Shown here: positions 31,765-42,071 of the stretch, one piece after another
Layout of the letters: each line of letters begins with the position of its first letter
Numbering within the stretch: position 1 is the stretch's first letter
Assembly: GCA_003427395.1 (NCBI GenBank)
Contig: BFEA01000559.1
Location: 311,594-375,593 of the forward strand
Source: Chara braunii
Taxonomy: Eukaryota; Streptophyta; Charophyceae; Charales; Characeae
Direction of reading: 5' to 3'
Length of the DNA: 64,000 nt
The notes under the pieces: generated by a model
Seen by the model: only the letters and a program-made list of their open reading frames with translations
Databases searched by the model: none
Told to the model about the DNA's origin: nothing
Made by a program: the position numbers and the translations under genes

Positions 31765-32446
31765 CACCAACGCCTCCGCCACATTCCAATCCACCATGAA
31801 CCACATCTTCCGCGACCTCCTAGAAGTCTGTGTTGTGATCTACCTCGACGACATCCTTGTTTTTAGCCCCACCTTCGAGTCCCACCTTGATCATCTCTGC
31901 CAAGTTCTCGCCATCCTCCATGACCAGAAATTCTACGCCAAGCTCAACAAATGCACATTTGCTGCCTCTAGCGTAGAATACCTTGGTCACATTGTCTCCA
32001 CCGACGACATCCGCATGGACCCCAAAAAGGTCTCTGCCCTCGTCGAGTTCCCCCCTCCCACCACTTCAACCCAACTTCGCTTCTTCACCGGACTCGCCAA
32101 CTACTACCACCCCTTCATCCGCAACTGCTTCGACGTTTCCTACCCTCTCCATGAGCTCACCCGTGCCACCGAACCCTTCGCTTGGACAGACCGCCGCCAA
32201 GCCGCCTTCGACAAACTCAAGGAGCTCATCACCACTGCCCCTGTCCGCAAAATCGCCTACCCCACTCGCCACTTCTTCGTCACCACGGATGCCTCCGACT
32301 TTGCCATCGGGGCCGTCTTATCCCAGAACTTTCCTCCCGACCCCGCGGAAACCCCCTCCATCAAGGACTCTCCACTCACTCCCAATGCCCACCCGACGAG
32401 CACCCCATCACATTTGCCAGCAAGAAACTCCTTCCCGCAGAAATGA
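31751..32446 (+). pseudogene. RT C-terminal half and start of RNase H, element C
   Basis: Open: [20 protein letters not shown], the catalytic YLDDILVFS intact, YLGHIVSTDDIRMDPKKV, FFTGLANYYHPFIRN, then the RNase H start FFVTTDASDFAIGAVLSQ. The frame is lost at about 32390, and the rest of RNase H lies in the overlapping frame. Confidence 0.9.
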
Positions 32447-32735
32447 ACTACCCATCCAACAAGGAGCTCCTCGCCGTGGTCTATGCCCTCAAAGTCTGGC
32501 GCCCGTACCTCGACTGGCAGTACTTCACCATCTGTACCGATCACACCGTCGTCTCCTCCATCTTGACCAAAGATATCACCCCGCGCCAAGCCCGCTGGCT
32601 AGACTTCCTTGCCCAATTTACCTTTACCATTTGTCACACCCCTGGCAAGAGCAACCGCGTTGCCGATGTCCTTTCCCGCCGCCCCGATCACAAACACCTC
32701 GAGAAAGTCTATGCCGCCATGACCCACATCCAACT
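32390..32735 (+). pseudogene. RNase H remainder, element C
   Basis: A shifted frame: HPITFASKKLLPAEMNYPSN, NKELLAVVYALKVWRPYL (catalytic Glu), TDHTVVSSILTKDITPRQAR and PGKSNRVADVLSRRPDH. All motifs look sound apart from the frame change. Confidence 0.88.
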
Positions 32736-32849
32736 CCTGCCATCGCTCCGCCATCGCTACACCCAAGGATACCTCTCTTTGCCCCGACTTCTCCACCATC
32801 TACAACAAACTCCGCGACCTCGACCCCGTCCCCGACTACTCCCTACATG

Positions 32850-34188
32850 ACAACCTCCTGTACATTGAGACCAAAGGCACTCGGCGACTCTGCATCCCTG
32901 ACGCCCGTGGCCTCCGCACCCAGCTCTTGGCCGAGCACCATGACACCAAGACCGCTGGCCACCTTGGTTTCCAGAAAACCTTTGACACCATCTCCCAATA
33001 TTTCCATTGGCCTTCTATCCTTGCCGACGTCAGAGCCTACATCCGCTCGTGCCCCACATTTCATGCTGTCAACCCCTCGAACGGGGCCAAACCTGGCAAG
33101 CTCCAATCATTGCCCATCCCCACGTACCGATGGCAGTCTGTTTATATGGACTTCGTGTGCGGTCTTCCCACGACCGACCGCGGGCATGATTGCATCTACG
33201 TCATTGTTTGCTGGCTGACCAAACGTGCTGATTTCATCCCTTGTACCACCTCGTACAATGCCAAAGACATTGCCATTCTCTTCTTCGACCATGTCGCCCG
33301 ACACCACGGCCTCCCCGAGAATATCATTAGTGATCACGACCCTCGCTTCCCCTCCCAATTTGGAAACAACTCTTCCATGCCTACGGAACCATGCTCAGGT
33401 ACAGCACTGCATTCCACCCACAGACCGACGGACAAACCGAGAAGATGAATGATACTCTCCAAAGAATCCTGTGGAAGTATTGTCATCCCCACCAGCATGA
33501 TTGGGATCAGTTGTTCACCGCCGCCGAGATTGCCTACAACAATGCCGTTTCCCCTTCCACCGGCATGTCCCCCTTTTACCTTGACCTTGGGTATCACTCC
33601 CGCTTGCCCTCTGATTTCTTGCTCCCTTCTCAACTCAACCCATCCCCCTGCCCCTCTCTCAATGAATGGGTTGCAACAATGAACCGTCTCCTAAGAGAAG
33701 CAACCGAGTCAATCCAACACACCCAGGAACAGCAAGCTAAACAAGCCAACAAGCATGACTGTGATATCACCTTCCAAGCAGGGGACAAGTTCTGGCTCTC
33801 CGCCAAACGCATTGAACTTGAACAGGGCTTGTCCCAGAAACTCTCAAACAAGTGGCTCGGTCCCTTCCCCATCATTGAACAAACCTCCCCGGTTAATTAC
33901 AAACTCCAGCTTCCCCCTGACATGAGCCGTGTCCACCCTGTCTTCCATGTCAAATACCTCAAAGAATACCATGAATCCCGGCCACAGTTCTCTGATCGCC
34001 CTCACCGTCGTCCCCCTCCTATCATGCTCCCCACTGGACCTGAATTCTCCGTGGAATCCATCATTGGCCGTAGAACAACCCAAGTCGCTGATTACCGGGA
34101 ACCAATCAAAGAATACAAAGTCAAGTGGACAGGCTACCCGGATGAAGAATCAACATGGGAACCCTTGGAAATCTTAAGAATGCCATGA
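32850..34188 (+). pseudogene. Integrase with canonical chromodomain, element C
   Basis: The HH part is EHHDTKTAGHLGFQK. The CC part is SCPTFHAV, so the second Cys is Phe. The core has VYMDFVCGLP (first Asp) and ISDHDPRFPSQF (second Asp), a frame change near 33380, then FHPQTDGQTEKMNDTLQRIL with the catalytic Glu. The tail GDKFWLSAKRIELEQGLSQK leads to a classical chromodomain at 34045-34188 (VESIIGRRTTQ, EYKVKWTGYPDEESTWEPLE). Chromodomains of this type bind methylated histone H3 in studied chromoviruses. Confidence 0.9.
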
Positions 34189-35683
34189 GACTTGTTCGTG
34201 CCTATGATCGTTCCCACCTTGCATCCTAGCTATCCCCCAGCATATCCCTTGGCTACCTGAACCCTTGCTTAAACCCTGCGACAACCTCGCCACCTTGTTC
34301 TACACACACCTCTGCCACAACCACCCTTGCCGTTGATCCCGCTTCCTGATGTCTGATCTGCCCTTGTCCCTTGCCTAGCCCTGCCCCATTCGCCTTCCCC
34401 ACTTCCTTGTCCATCTTGTCCAATGCTTGTGGACCTGCGCGATGCTGGCGATAAAGGATCTAATGGCATGTGCACGAGGACGATGGCTTGCTGCACCATT
34501 GTTCATGGAGATTATGCAGCTGGATTGGCCACCGTGCTGCTACACCTGGCCGGCACCCTGCCTCGCAGACTCCCTGGAGCAGCTACTTGTGACATGAATC
34601 ATGTACCAGTCTGTGACTTCCTTGCTATAGGTCAGACTTCACTGCAGATCATGTACCGGACGTGCCCACAACCATCGAACATGGACCTCTTGACTTTCCA
34701 CGCATCAACACTCAGCATCTTGTTTCTCCTTGACAAAGACCATTGAAGACCCCCCTTGCCGCTGACCAAGACCTTTGCAGCTCGCCTTGCTTCCATCATC
34801 AACCTGACCAAGACCCTTGCAGTTCGCCTTGCTTCCATCATCGACCTGACCAAGACCTCCTTCAAGACCTCTATTGCTGCTGCTGACCTGGGACACCTCA
34901 AGACTCCCGAAGACCCCTTCTTGCTGCCGATCAAGACACTTGAAGACCTCCCCCAGATCCCGTGACCCATTGCAGACCTTCCACTCTGTACCCACATCCC
35001 ATCAAACATCCCAGCCCTTGTACATGCAAGCTGTGCCCTTGAACCTTGCAACAAACTTTTTTTTTTTTTTTTTTTTTTTCCGTCCCTTGACAACCTATAA
35101 CCCTGTGAAATTTTGACTGAAATACCCGTTCACCCTTGTAGAACATCCATAGGAAACCCTGTTACCTGCTCTCCCTTGTAGATCATTAATAGGAAACCCT
35201 GTTACCTCTTCACCCTTGTCAACCATCTATAGGACTACCCTATTACCCCTGCCGCACCCCTAGTTCATCATTAGCAGATCCCTGTTTCCCTAACCATTGT
35301 TTCCCTTACCCAGTAGAACTTCAATAGAAGTCCCCTGTTCCCTGAACTTTGTTCCCCCTTAACCTATAGTAAACCATGCAGTCCCCTTAGTTCATCAGTA
35401 GCACTACCCTGCTCCCTGTCATCCGTATAGTTCACTACCCTGCTCACTGCCATCCATATAGTTCACTTGTAGGACTACCCTGTTCCCTGCGACCACCCTA
35501 GTTCATCAGTAGGACAACTCTGTTCACCGGTACCAAACCCTGTTCCCTCTTACTCACGCAGCCCATGCCACCCACATTATACCCCTCTTCCTTTCGACTT
35601 GTTAACCAGTGAGCGGCGCCGTCCCGTCCTTCACAGATTTCAGCATTGCTTCATGATTTTTGGCAGCCGGGACGTTGCCTTCT
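34189..35683 (+). other. 3' non-coding region of element C with minisatellites
   Basis: About 1.5 kb without a supported gene. A 42-base repeat (units starting near 34762, 34804 and 34846 with CTGACCAAGACC), a poly(T) run (about 35058-35079) and a degenerate series of units of roughly 50-60 bases carrying AGGAAACCCTGTTACC or CTAGTTCATCA (35080-35560) lie between pol and the purine tract. Confidence 0.7.
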
Positions 35684-35698
35684 AGAGGGAGGGGATAG
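35684..35698 (+). other. Polypurine tract of element C
   Basis: AGAGGGAGGGGATAG directly before the 3' LTR. Confidence 0.85.
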
Positions 35699-36186
35699 TG
35701 TTGCGGACTCCGCCAGGGCTTGATCCCTGGTCTATCTTTTCGCTGTTTCGGCTGCATCCCGTTTTCGGCCTGGCACCCTTTTTCCAAACCCCTCCTTTGG
35801 TACCGTAGGATTTTGGACAACTGGCGCCATGCTGCAATTCGGGTGCCACTTTCAGCTGCAATTCGGGCGCCACTTTCAAATACCGCATTTTTCAGTTTTG
35901 CCCTCGGGGCCTTTGCAAAAATGCCCGCGGTACCGTACGTGTCACCGATACTTATACCGGCTCCCCGTACGGTACGGGGACCAGTCTCGTACCAGCTTTC
36001 TCCTGCTGTACCCGTACACAGTGTGACTTGCTGTTTGGACCTTCGAAACGAAGACTTCGACTTTTGCCTCGACCCTTGGTTTTGCGTCCGGTCGAGTTCA
36101 GTCACGTGAGTGAGTGAGTGTGTGTGTGTGCTCTCACTCTCTCTCACTCTGTTCCCTCCTCGTCCTTTGCCTCTGCACCCGTTACA
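35699..36186 (+). repeat. 3' LTR of element C
   Basis: From TGTTGCGGACTCCG to CCCGTTACA. It has an extra 24-base repeat (TGCAATTCGGGCGCCACTTT) near 35855-35878 compared with the 5' LTR. Confidence 0.92.
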
Positions 36187-36191
36187 TGACC
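36187..36191. repeat. Target-site duplication of element C, right copy (TGACC)
   Basis: Exact repeat of 28122-28126. Confidence 0.88.
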
Positions 36192-36482
36192 ACTTCAGGA
36201 CACCCTTCACCACTTCAAGATGCGGCCTGCCCAAACAGGTGGTTTTCAGGGTCTTCGGACCTTTTACCACTTCAGGACCATTCATGAACTTCAGAATTTG
36301 CATTCCTAAATTTTCAGCTACTTGATAACCGCTTGTGCAGGTGTCAGGGTACCAGCCCTGATTCTGTGCAGAGTGCCATGTAGTAACATGCATTCTTGTT
36401 TCATGCAGGTGTAGGAGTCGAAGTCTTGGAAGCTCTTGTATTCATTAAGAGGTTCATTCCTCCCAGATCTCATTGAATGTTG
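36192..36482. other. Host DNA between elements C and D
   Basis: It begins with a copy of the left arm of the fold-back at 27897-27955. Nothing else is recognised. Confidence 0.5.
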
Positions 36483-36560
36483 TCATAGGATACTAGCATT
36501 GAATTCTTCCTTGAACTCAACGACCCTGCAATCCAAGAAGCCCCAACGGCTTGCCTCGTC
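36483..36560 (-). pseudogene. 3' end of an unidentified host coding frame, split by element D
   Basis: On the minus strand this continues the frame at 46062-46353 once element D and one CGTC copy are removed. It adds ASRWGFLDCRVVEFKEEFN and ends at a TGA (36483-36485). Continuity of the frame exactly across the target duplication is the main evidence. Function unknown. Confidence 0.5.
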
Positions 36561-37541
36561 TGTAATGAACCCAGTTTGTAAGATACTCGCGAGACGTCAA
36601 ATATACAAGGTAACTCAGATCTGAACAATGCCTCCAATCATCATGAATGTGAGTTCTGGTACAATGTCTCGTTACCAGTAGACGAACAGATTAGAGGGTG
36701 GAAGAGATAATAACCATCAATGATCACCAAGAGAGTAGCCCAACATTTCCCACTCCTTCGGGCTTCCCCTCACCTCCTCGTCAACAAACAGTATCTAGTA
36801 TCGAGTCTGACAGGTTCTGATCACATCGAAGTGCCACGTGGCACAGTTCTCTCGTGAAGACGATGGAGAAAATCAGCAGTGCACAGCATCGACATCAACC
36901 TCGGGTAAGTATCCCGATCCTCCTCAATCATCCACAAATCCCGATCTCACTCCTTGTCGCGTCCAGTCACCCAATGCAGACAGTGTGGCCAATGCCACAT
37001 CAATGATGAAGACAGGTGACATGCGCCACATCAGCAGAAGCTGGCGCTCAGTAGAGAAGGCGCTAGCATGCTGCCTCGGTCCCGTGTCGTCCTCCCAATG
37101 CAAGCGCACAGCCAGTGTCAAGCCAGCGTCCAGCTAGAGTCGAGCCAATGTAAAGTCAGCATAGCAAGACCGAATGTCGACTCCGTGGCGGCAGGGTCTT
37201 ATGTAGTGATAGATCGAGTTGACCTGCCTCAGGTCTCACACCCACGGTGGCCCAAATTCACTCACAGTCGAGGGCCTGGAACACTTACAGTTGCAGACTT
37301 CCACCTGGTCCGATTGCTGTTATGGTACCTGCATACGACTAAGTGTGTGTCTGACCGGCGGCCTGGGCTGGGTCCATATTGACTTTGACCGTTGGGCCTC
37401 AGACAGTTGAGTGAAGTCAACTGTTGGTGCTTAGACCCTGACACCATTTCTGGGGGGCTTTTGCCCCTTAGGCCTGAGTCCGGGTTGTGGCCTGGCCAGA
37501 CCCTTTGTCATTCCATGAGGCATATGAAGAGGGTCACTGCA
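36561..37541 (-). repeat. 3' LTR of element D
   Basis: Matches 45003-46061. It has a single copy of the 50-base unit that is amplified in the other LTR. The bases just inside (37544-37572) are three copies of CGACGGCCC, where a purine tract would be expected. Confidence 0.88.
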
Positions 37542-37607
37542 TTCCTGACGGCCCGACGGCCCGACGGCCCGAATTTTGAGTTATTTCACATAAATATATT
37601 AACTTTC

Positions 37608-38250
37608 TCATAAGACGCGCTCATATGCAGAAAGAATGTCAAGAGTAGTATGTAGAAGTTTCTTACTGAACCATCTAGCTTCAGTTGGGTGTTGAGATTT
37701 GAACTTTACCTTATATTGCTTCTGTGGTCGTCCTCTGCCGATTGTAGAGAAGTAGCGATGTTCCAAAATCTTTTCAACTTCGTATCCTCCATTCATAGAG
37801 GGGGAGGGAGATGGTATGTTAGGAAACTTGATTCCCTCTACATATGGCAAGAGTTTAGATGCGTGAAAGGCAGGATAGGTTTTGAGGTGTGGGGGTATAT
37901 CAATTCGGTAAGAAGGTCCCTCTGCATCCCCAATCACCTTGAGAACTTCCTAGGGTCCGTAATAGACAGGCAACAATTTTTTAGACACATTTTCTTCCAA
38001 AGAAAACTCTTTAGATTTTTCCCAGACTAGTTCTCTTTCTTGAAACTTGGAAGGCTGACGATGCTTGTTGGCCAGTCCAATAATCTGTAGTTGTTTTTTT
38101 TTGTATATTGTCTTTAACTTTCTTGACGTCTTCCTCGTATAAAACTGCCAATTCTCGAGTGGCTGGACCTTTGAATTTGGTCTCGGGTTAGAGCATCAAT
38201 GGGACGCCGAGGTTTCAGACCTTTATGCAATGCATTCAATGTTCTTCCTG
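37608..38250 (-). pseudogene. Integrase tail and chromodomain-like module, element D
   Basis: Minus strand: RTLNALHKGLKPRRPIDAL near 38190-38245, then a basic segment after frame breaks, YRIDIPPHLKTYPAFHASKL, YEVEKILEHRYF, RGRPQKQYKVKFKSQHPTEA and LLHTTLDILSAYERVL. The last part is the same divergent chromodomain-like module as in B (13326-13601). Confidence 0.82.
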
Positions 38251-38430
38251 TAACAGTATATACATTTACATACACATATACAATAATCAATAATGGAAGA
38301 AATGAATATATCTTAATGTTGTATTGAATTTATTATTTGATAGATGAGATTTCATAAATAGACTCTACAAGATATGCGCAAAATGGGAGGATTAGCTTCT
38401 TTGTTACCTTTTACTTATGCTATGATGCTA
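38251..38430. other. AT-rich segment interrupting element D integrase
   Basis: About 180 bases, much richer in A and T than its surroundings, lie between IASAY of the integrase core and RTLNALHKG, which are adjacent in related elements. It could be a small insertion. On the sense strand its end (ATACTGTTACAG) resembles a splice acceptor, but no donor is convincing. Confidence 0.5.
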
Positions 38431-39180
38431 ATAGGCAGCAATATGCACTTGCAATCTTAGGTAAGTTCTCATCCCAATCTATCTGATCAGGTCGTACATA
38501 CATGTGCAAAAGTTGTTGGCATAGGCGATGAATTTGCTCAGTTTGGCCATTCATTTTAGGGTGTTTACTTGTCGACATGGTGAAGCTAATGCCATAGACT
38601 TCCATCAACTTCTGCCATGGAATCCCAATGAATCGGACATCCCTATTGGAAGCCATGGTCTTCGGGAAACCATATTCTGAGACCCATTGCATCTCAAATT
38701 TTTGGATGACTAGTGCACTCTTAGCTTCAAAAGGCAAATAAATGAAGATAGCATATTTCGAGAATTGATCTACAATGACCATTACTTGACTGTTGTCGTT
38801 CCGACTCCTAGTAAGACTCGTGAAGTCTATGGAGATAGACTCACCTGACTCACTTGGTATAGGTAGTGGTCTCAATAGTTTCAGGGGATTCTCATGTGAG
38901 GGCTTGTTTCTTTGATAGATAAGACAAGTCCGCACATAGTTCAGTACATCCTTTTTCATTCCTTTCCGTTCAAAGTGCTCTCGTACATCGGCGTACGTCT
39001 TTTAAACCCAAAGTGTCCCTCAACATCATGACATTCCCCAATGATTAAACTTTTGATCTGTTCTTGGTGAGGAATACACAGTTTTTCTTCGGTTTTATCC
39101 AAAAAGAAGAGTAGGCCATCAGTCATTCGATACTCTGGGTCTTTTTGTAGGGTCCCAATGATAGGACTCTAAATAGGCTC
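38420..39180 (-). pseudogene. Integrase core and zinc finger, element D
   Basis: Minus strand: LCIPHQEQIKSLIIGECHD with VEGHFGF (HH part), a break, then CLIYQRNK (the first Cys of the CC pair kept, the second Tyr), ESISIDFTSL (first Asp), VMVIVDQFSKYAIFIYLPF, MASNRDVRFIG (second Asp) and KMNGQTEQIHRLCQQLL (Glu). The core is largely open; the zinc finger is damaged. Confidence 0.85.
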
Positions 39181-39865
39181 GTTCACATAACCTTTTTGTA
39201 TTTGTTCTTTAAAGCACCAATACACGGCCCCAAGCCTTGCAGCAAAACATCTTGTTGCCACAAGATTGTTTTTGTGGCTAGGGCCTACTGGACCACAATG
39301 GCTGGCGCGGCCAACCAGAAAAGAAAAGGAATGCTTCGTTGGCAGCATTGCTGGCGGTTCCGAAACATTCCCAATATCGAGATACGAGACAATGGTACCA
39401 AATAAATTTGCACGCCTGGACAAAGCAACCACCACAACATTAGAGTTTCCTTTGATTGTTTTCAACTAAGTAACATGTACCAATGAAAGCGGACCATCTT
39501 TTTAACTTATCAGAGAGTCTCGGTTGAGTCTTTATCCACTACAAAGTAGAATGATCTGAATAGACAGTGAAGTGCTTCCCTAACAAGTGTTTCCAGGTGT
39601 GTCATCCACTTTAGAGTAGAATGATTTGAATAGACAATGAAGTGGCTCCCTAACAAGTAGTGTTTCCAGGTGTGTCTAATGCAACAACCTAGACGTACAA
39701 TTCCCTTTCCTAGGTGGAGTTGCCACTTTCTCTAACGAAAGTCTCCTAGACGTAAACTCAATAGGTCTATATCCCTTACCGTCATCTTGTTGTAGCATAA
39801 CCCCAATTCTATACCGACTTGTGTCAGTCTTGACAATGAAAGAGAGAATTATCAACAATCTTTAA
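39181..39865 (-). pseudogene. RNase H region of element D, interrupted
   Basis: Minus strand: FIVKTDTSRYRIGVMLQQDD at the right, then RPIEFTSRRLSLEKVAT, a decayed centre with a 70-base tandem duplication (39534-39603 and 39604-39676), and NVVVVALSRRANLFGTIVSY with LDIGN. About 165 bases of unrelated sequence (about 39217-39380) follow, kept in frame, before KEQIQKGYVNEPI. Catalytic residues in the centre are missing. Confidence 0.75.
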
Positions 39866-40180
39866 ACCGCCAGTACCTTTGAGTTGCCCTCGCTGAACCA
39901 ATCCGTGGCCAGTGTCCGATGCTGTGGAAGGGCAGGCCGAAAAAAAAGTTGTGGCTGTTTGAAAAAGAAAATGAGATTGGGGGTGGCCTTGGTCGCACGG
40001 TTAGGAACCTAGAAAAGAGAAGACGTGGAAGAGCACTCCAACAGTTAGAGAAAAGGGAAAGAGAAAAGGGAAAAATAAAAATAAAAATGGATGGGGTGAG
40101 GGCCTCACTCCCGCACTCACCGATTGCGCAAAATCACAATGAATCTTCTTCTGGAAAATGTAGAGATGCGCGATCATAAC

Positions 40181-40771
40181 TTTTTTTTTTTTTTTTTTTG
40201 CATTTCGTGAGTAGTGGAGTCGTCAACACAGCTTCATTGGAGTAGGCGTGCTAGTCCACGCTGTGTTAGCCGTGATAGTTGTCACGTAGGATACAGACAT
40301 TGAGATATCATCAAATTTGGAGAAGTGTATTTGGACTTTTCACTGTTTAGATACGTGGTGTGCTTTTTTTTTTTTTTTTTTTTTGCCCCAAACGAATCAC
40401 GTCTTTTCGGCATGCCAAAAATGTCAGTGGTGATTGTTGTCATGTACGGTACGACCCTGAGATTTTGTCAAATTTGTAGAAGTTTATCAGGACCTGCCAC
40501 TGTTGAGATACGTGCAATGCAATTTTTTTTCTGCTTTGTTTTTTTTCCCCAAAACGAATCACAACGTCTTTTAAAATATTGACCATTTCTCGATTTATGC
40601 GTGTCATCCTTGCGTAGGGGTCATGCTAATCCTCTCTGTATCGTTTCGATCTTAACGGATGTCTTGAAGGACTAAATGTCTTTTCTACGTGTTAGAACTT
40701 TCTTTTTTCTTTTGCCCCAAAGGAATCGCCTCGTCGTTTTCACGTGCCAGAAATCTTCTTTTTTTTTTTTT
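40181..40771 (-). repeat. Series of poly(A)-tailed modules inside the TIR element
   Basis: On the minus strand four bodies each end in an A-run: tails at 40758-40771, 40702-40714, 40523-40546, 40364-40384 and 40181-40199. Three bodies end with a form of GTGATTCGTTTGGGG before the A-run. Bodies at about 40200-40363 and 40385-40522 are homologous (ACGTATCTxAACAGTG, CTTCTxCAAATTTGA). This is the look of tandem retroposons. Confidence 0.7.
40577..40672 (-). ncRNA. U6: U6 spliceosomal snRNA-like sequence (probable retro-copy)
   Basis: On the minus strand, from GTCC at 40672: a 5' hairpin (GTCCTTCAAGAC), ATCCG, then AACGATACAGAGA with the invariant ACAGAGA box, GATTAGCATG with the AGC triad, CGCAAGGATGACACGCATAA and ATCGAGAAATGGTC, followed by a T-run (40573-40576). 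This is the full length and order of U6, with a few substitutions from the plant consensus. U6 pairs with U4 and U2 and forms the spliceosome catalytic centre. No plant upstream sequence element or TATA box is evident upstream, and it is embedded between A-tailed modules, so it is more likely a copied pseudogene than a working gene. Confidence 0.85.
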
Positions 40772-40907
40772 CCGTGGTTTTGCAGATAACACAATATTGT
40801 GTTTGCTTACCTCATGGTTTTTGAGCTCGAGGCTGTGTCGAGTCTGCAAAACGCCCTTCCGGGATGCTCAGAGGGAGGTTTTTCTACCCGTGAAAGGTAC
40901 TGGCCGT

Positions 40908-42053
40908 TTAAGATAGGGTATCATGTCAGTACGTGTTTTTAACCTTTTGAACGAGGACTCACAATCGTTATCCCACAACCAAGGCTTTTCTTCTTCAATA
41001 ATCTCAAAAAAGTTCGTGTGTTCGGCCGAAAACATAAAAGAAACAAAAAATTTTAGTTCTTGGTTTTTAACTCGAGTTTGCTTACAAATTTGAGCATACC
41101 TTCCAGGCAAAAGTTGTTTGTATGATTATTTTAGATAACATATATTTTTTTTCAGAATTTTTTGAGAACTTTTTTTTTTTTTAAATGTTCGCTTTCAGAG
41201 AGTTTTGGCGCTTGTTCGTGTTCGGTCGCGAACGTTCGGGTTTGGTTACCGAACCCGAACTCGATGCATCACAGGATAGTCCTATAAAAGATTTAAGCTT
41301 AGTTATGGTCTTGGGTTGGGGCCAATCTCGAGCTGCTGTTATCTTCTTTTCTTTAGGCCTTAGTTCCTGTTTTCACTATATGCCCCAAGTACAAGACCTC
41401 AAGCTTAGCAAACTCGGATTTCTTAGGATTTAATTTGAAGTTGCCCTCACGTAACTTTTTGTAGAACGATTCGTAGGCGTTTCTCGTGATCCTCAAGTGT
41501 CTTACTATACAAGAGGATGTCATCCAAACACAACGTCGAATTGATCCAACCATTGACGAAACAATTCATTCATGAACCTTTGAAAGGTTGCAGGGGCGTT
41601 AGTCAATTCGAAGGGCATAACTTCAAAATCGTAGTGACCATATCTTGTTCGGAAGGCTGTCTTATGTTGATCTTCATGAGCCACCATGATCTGGTGGTAC
41701 CTTAGATGTGATATCAATTTTGCTGAAGTCCCTGCAAATTGTAAATGGTCCAATAGGTCGTGAATGCGTGGCAGTGATTACGTGTTTTTGACAATGACGA
41801 CATTCAACCTACGATAATTAATACATAGTCTAAGTTCACCTGCCTTTTTGGGCACGATTGAGACACGATCATAAGGAGATGGGCCTCGGTCGAATCCATC
41901 CTTTCTTAGTGAGTTTTTCAATTGTTTTCTAAGTTCCTCAAGTTCCCTAGGAGACATGCGATAGATGGGACCCTTGGGAATCTTATTGCCAGGAATGATC
42001 ACAATGGTGTGCTTGACAGCACGCTCGGTGATTCCCGTTGGCTCAGTTTGCAA
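40908..42053 (-). pseudogene. Reverse transcriptase of element D
   Basis: Minus strand: [39 protein letters not shown], a break, RYHQIMVAHEDQHKTAFR, YGHYDFEVMPFELTNAPATF, then after a frame change CLDDILLYSKTLEDH (YLDD changed to CLDD), KKSEFAKLEVLYLGHIV, and the connection segment ending KPWLWDNDCESSFKRLKTR. The poly(T) at 41152-41182 and more frame breaks lie in the connection. The protease upstream is not recognisable. Confidence 0.85.
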
Positions 42054-42071
42054 GTCCTTATACTTGTCGAT

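Larger units (their letters stand above)
28127..36186 (+). mobile_element. Ty3/gypsy chromovirus C with canonical chromodomain
   Basis: Complete plus-strand element of 8.06 kb with LTRs (28127-28587 and 35699-36186), primer site, gag, zinc knuckle, protease, RT, RNase H, integrase, chromodomain, a long 3' non-coding region and a purine tract, bounded by TGACC. The LTRs run TGTT...GTTACA. It has a C-rich codon style and motifs unlike A, B, D and E, so it is a different chromovirus lineage. A 70-base duplication in RT and frame breaks in gag and at the RNase H junction make it non-autonomous. Confidence 0.93.
39866..40907. mobile_element. 1042-bp TIR element with TTAA flanks, inserted in element D pol
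   Basis: The ends are inverted repeats of about 15 bases: ACCGCCAGTACCTTT at 39866 and AAAGGTACTGGCCGT ending at 40907 (one mismatch). TTAA flanks it at 39862-39865 and 40908-40911. Flanking sequence on both sides is element D pol (connection domain at right, RNase H at left). It has no transposase, so it would be non-autonomous. TTAA duplication is the hallmark of the piggyBac superfamily, but three-base TTA/TAA families cannot be excluded. The interior is poly(A)-tailed modules and a U6-like sequence. Confidence 0.72.

Noticed and set aside
31983-33218. 411-codon plus-strand open frame rich in Pro/Ser/Thr
   Set aside because: Out-of-frame reading of the element C RT, RNase H and integrase region, whose real motifs are in other frames.
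35602-36393. 263-codon minus-strand open frame
   Set aside because: Antisense across the 3' LTR of C and flank; the matching antisense frame exists in the 5' LTR for the same reason.
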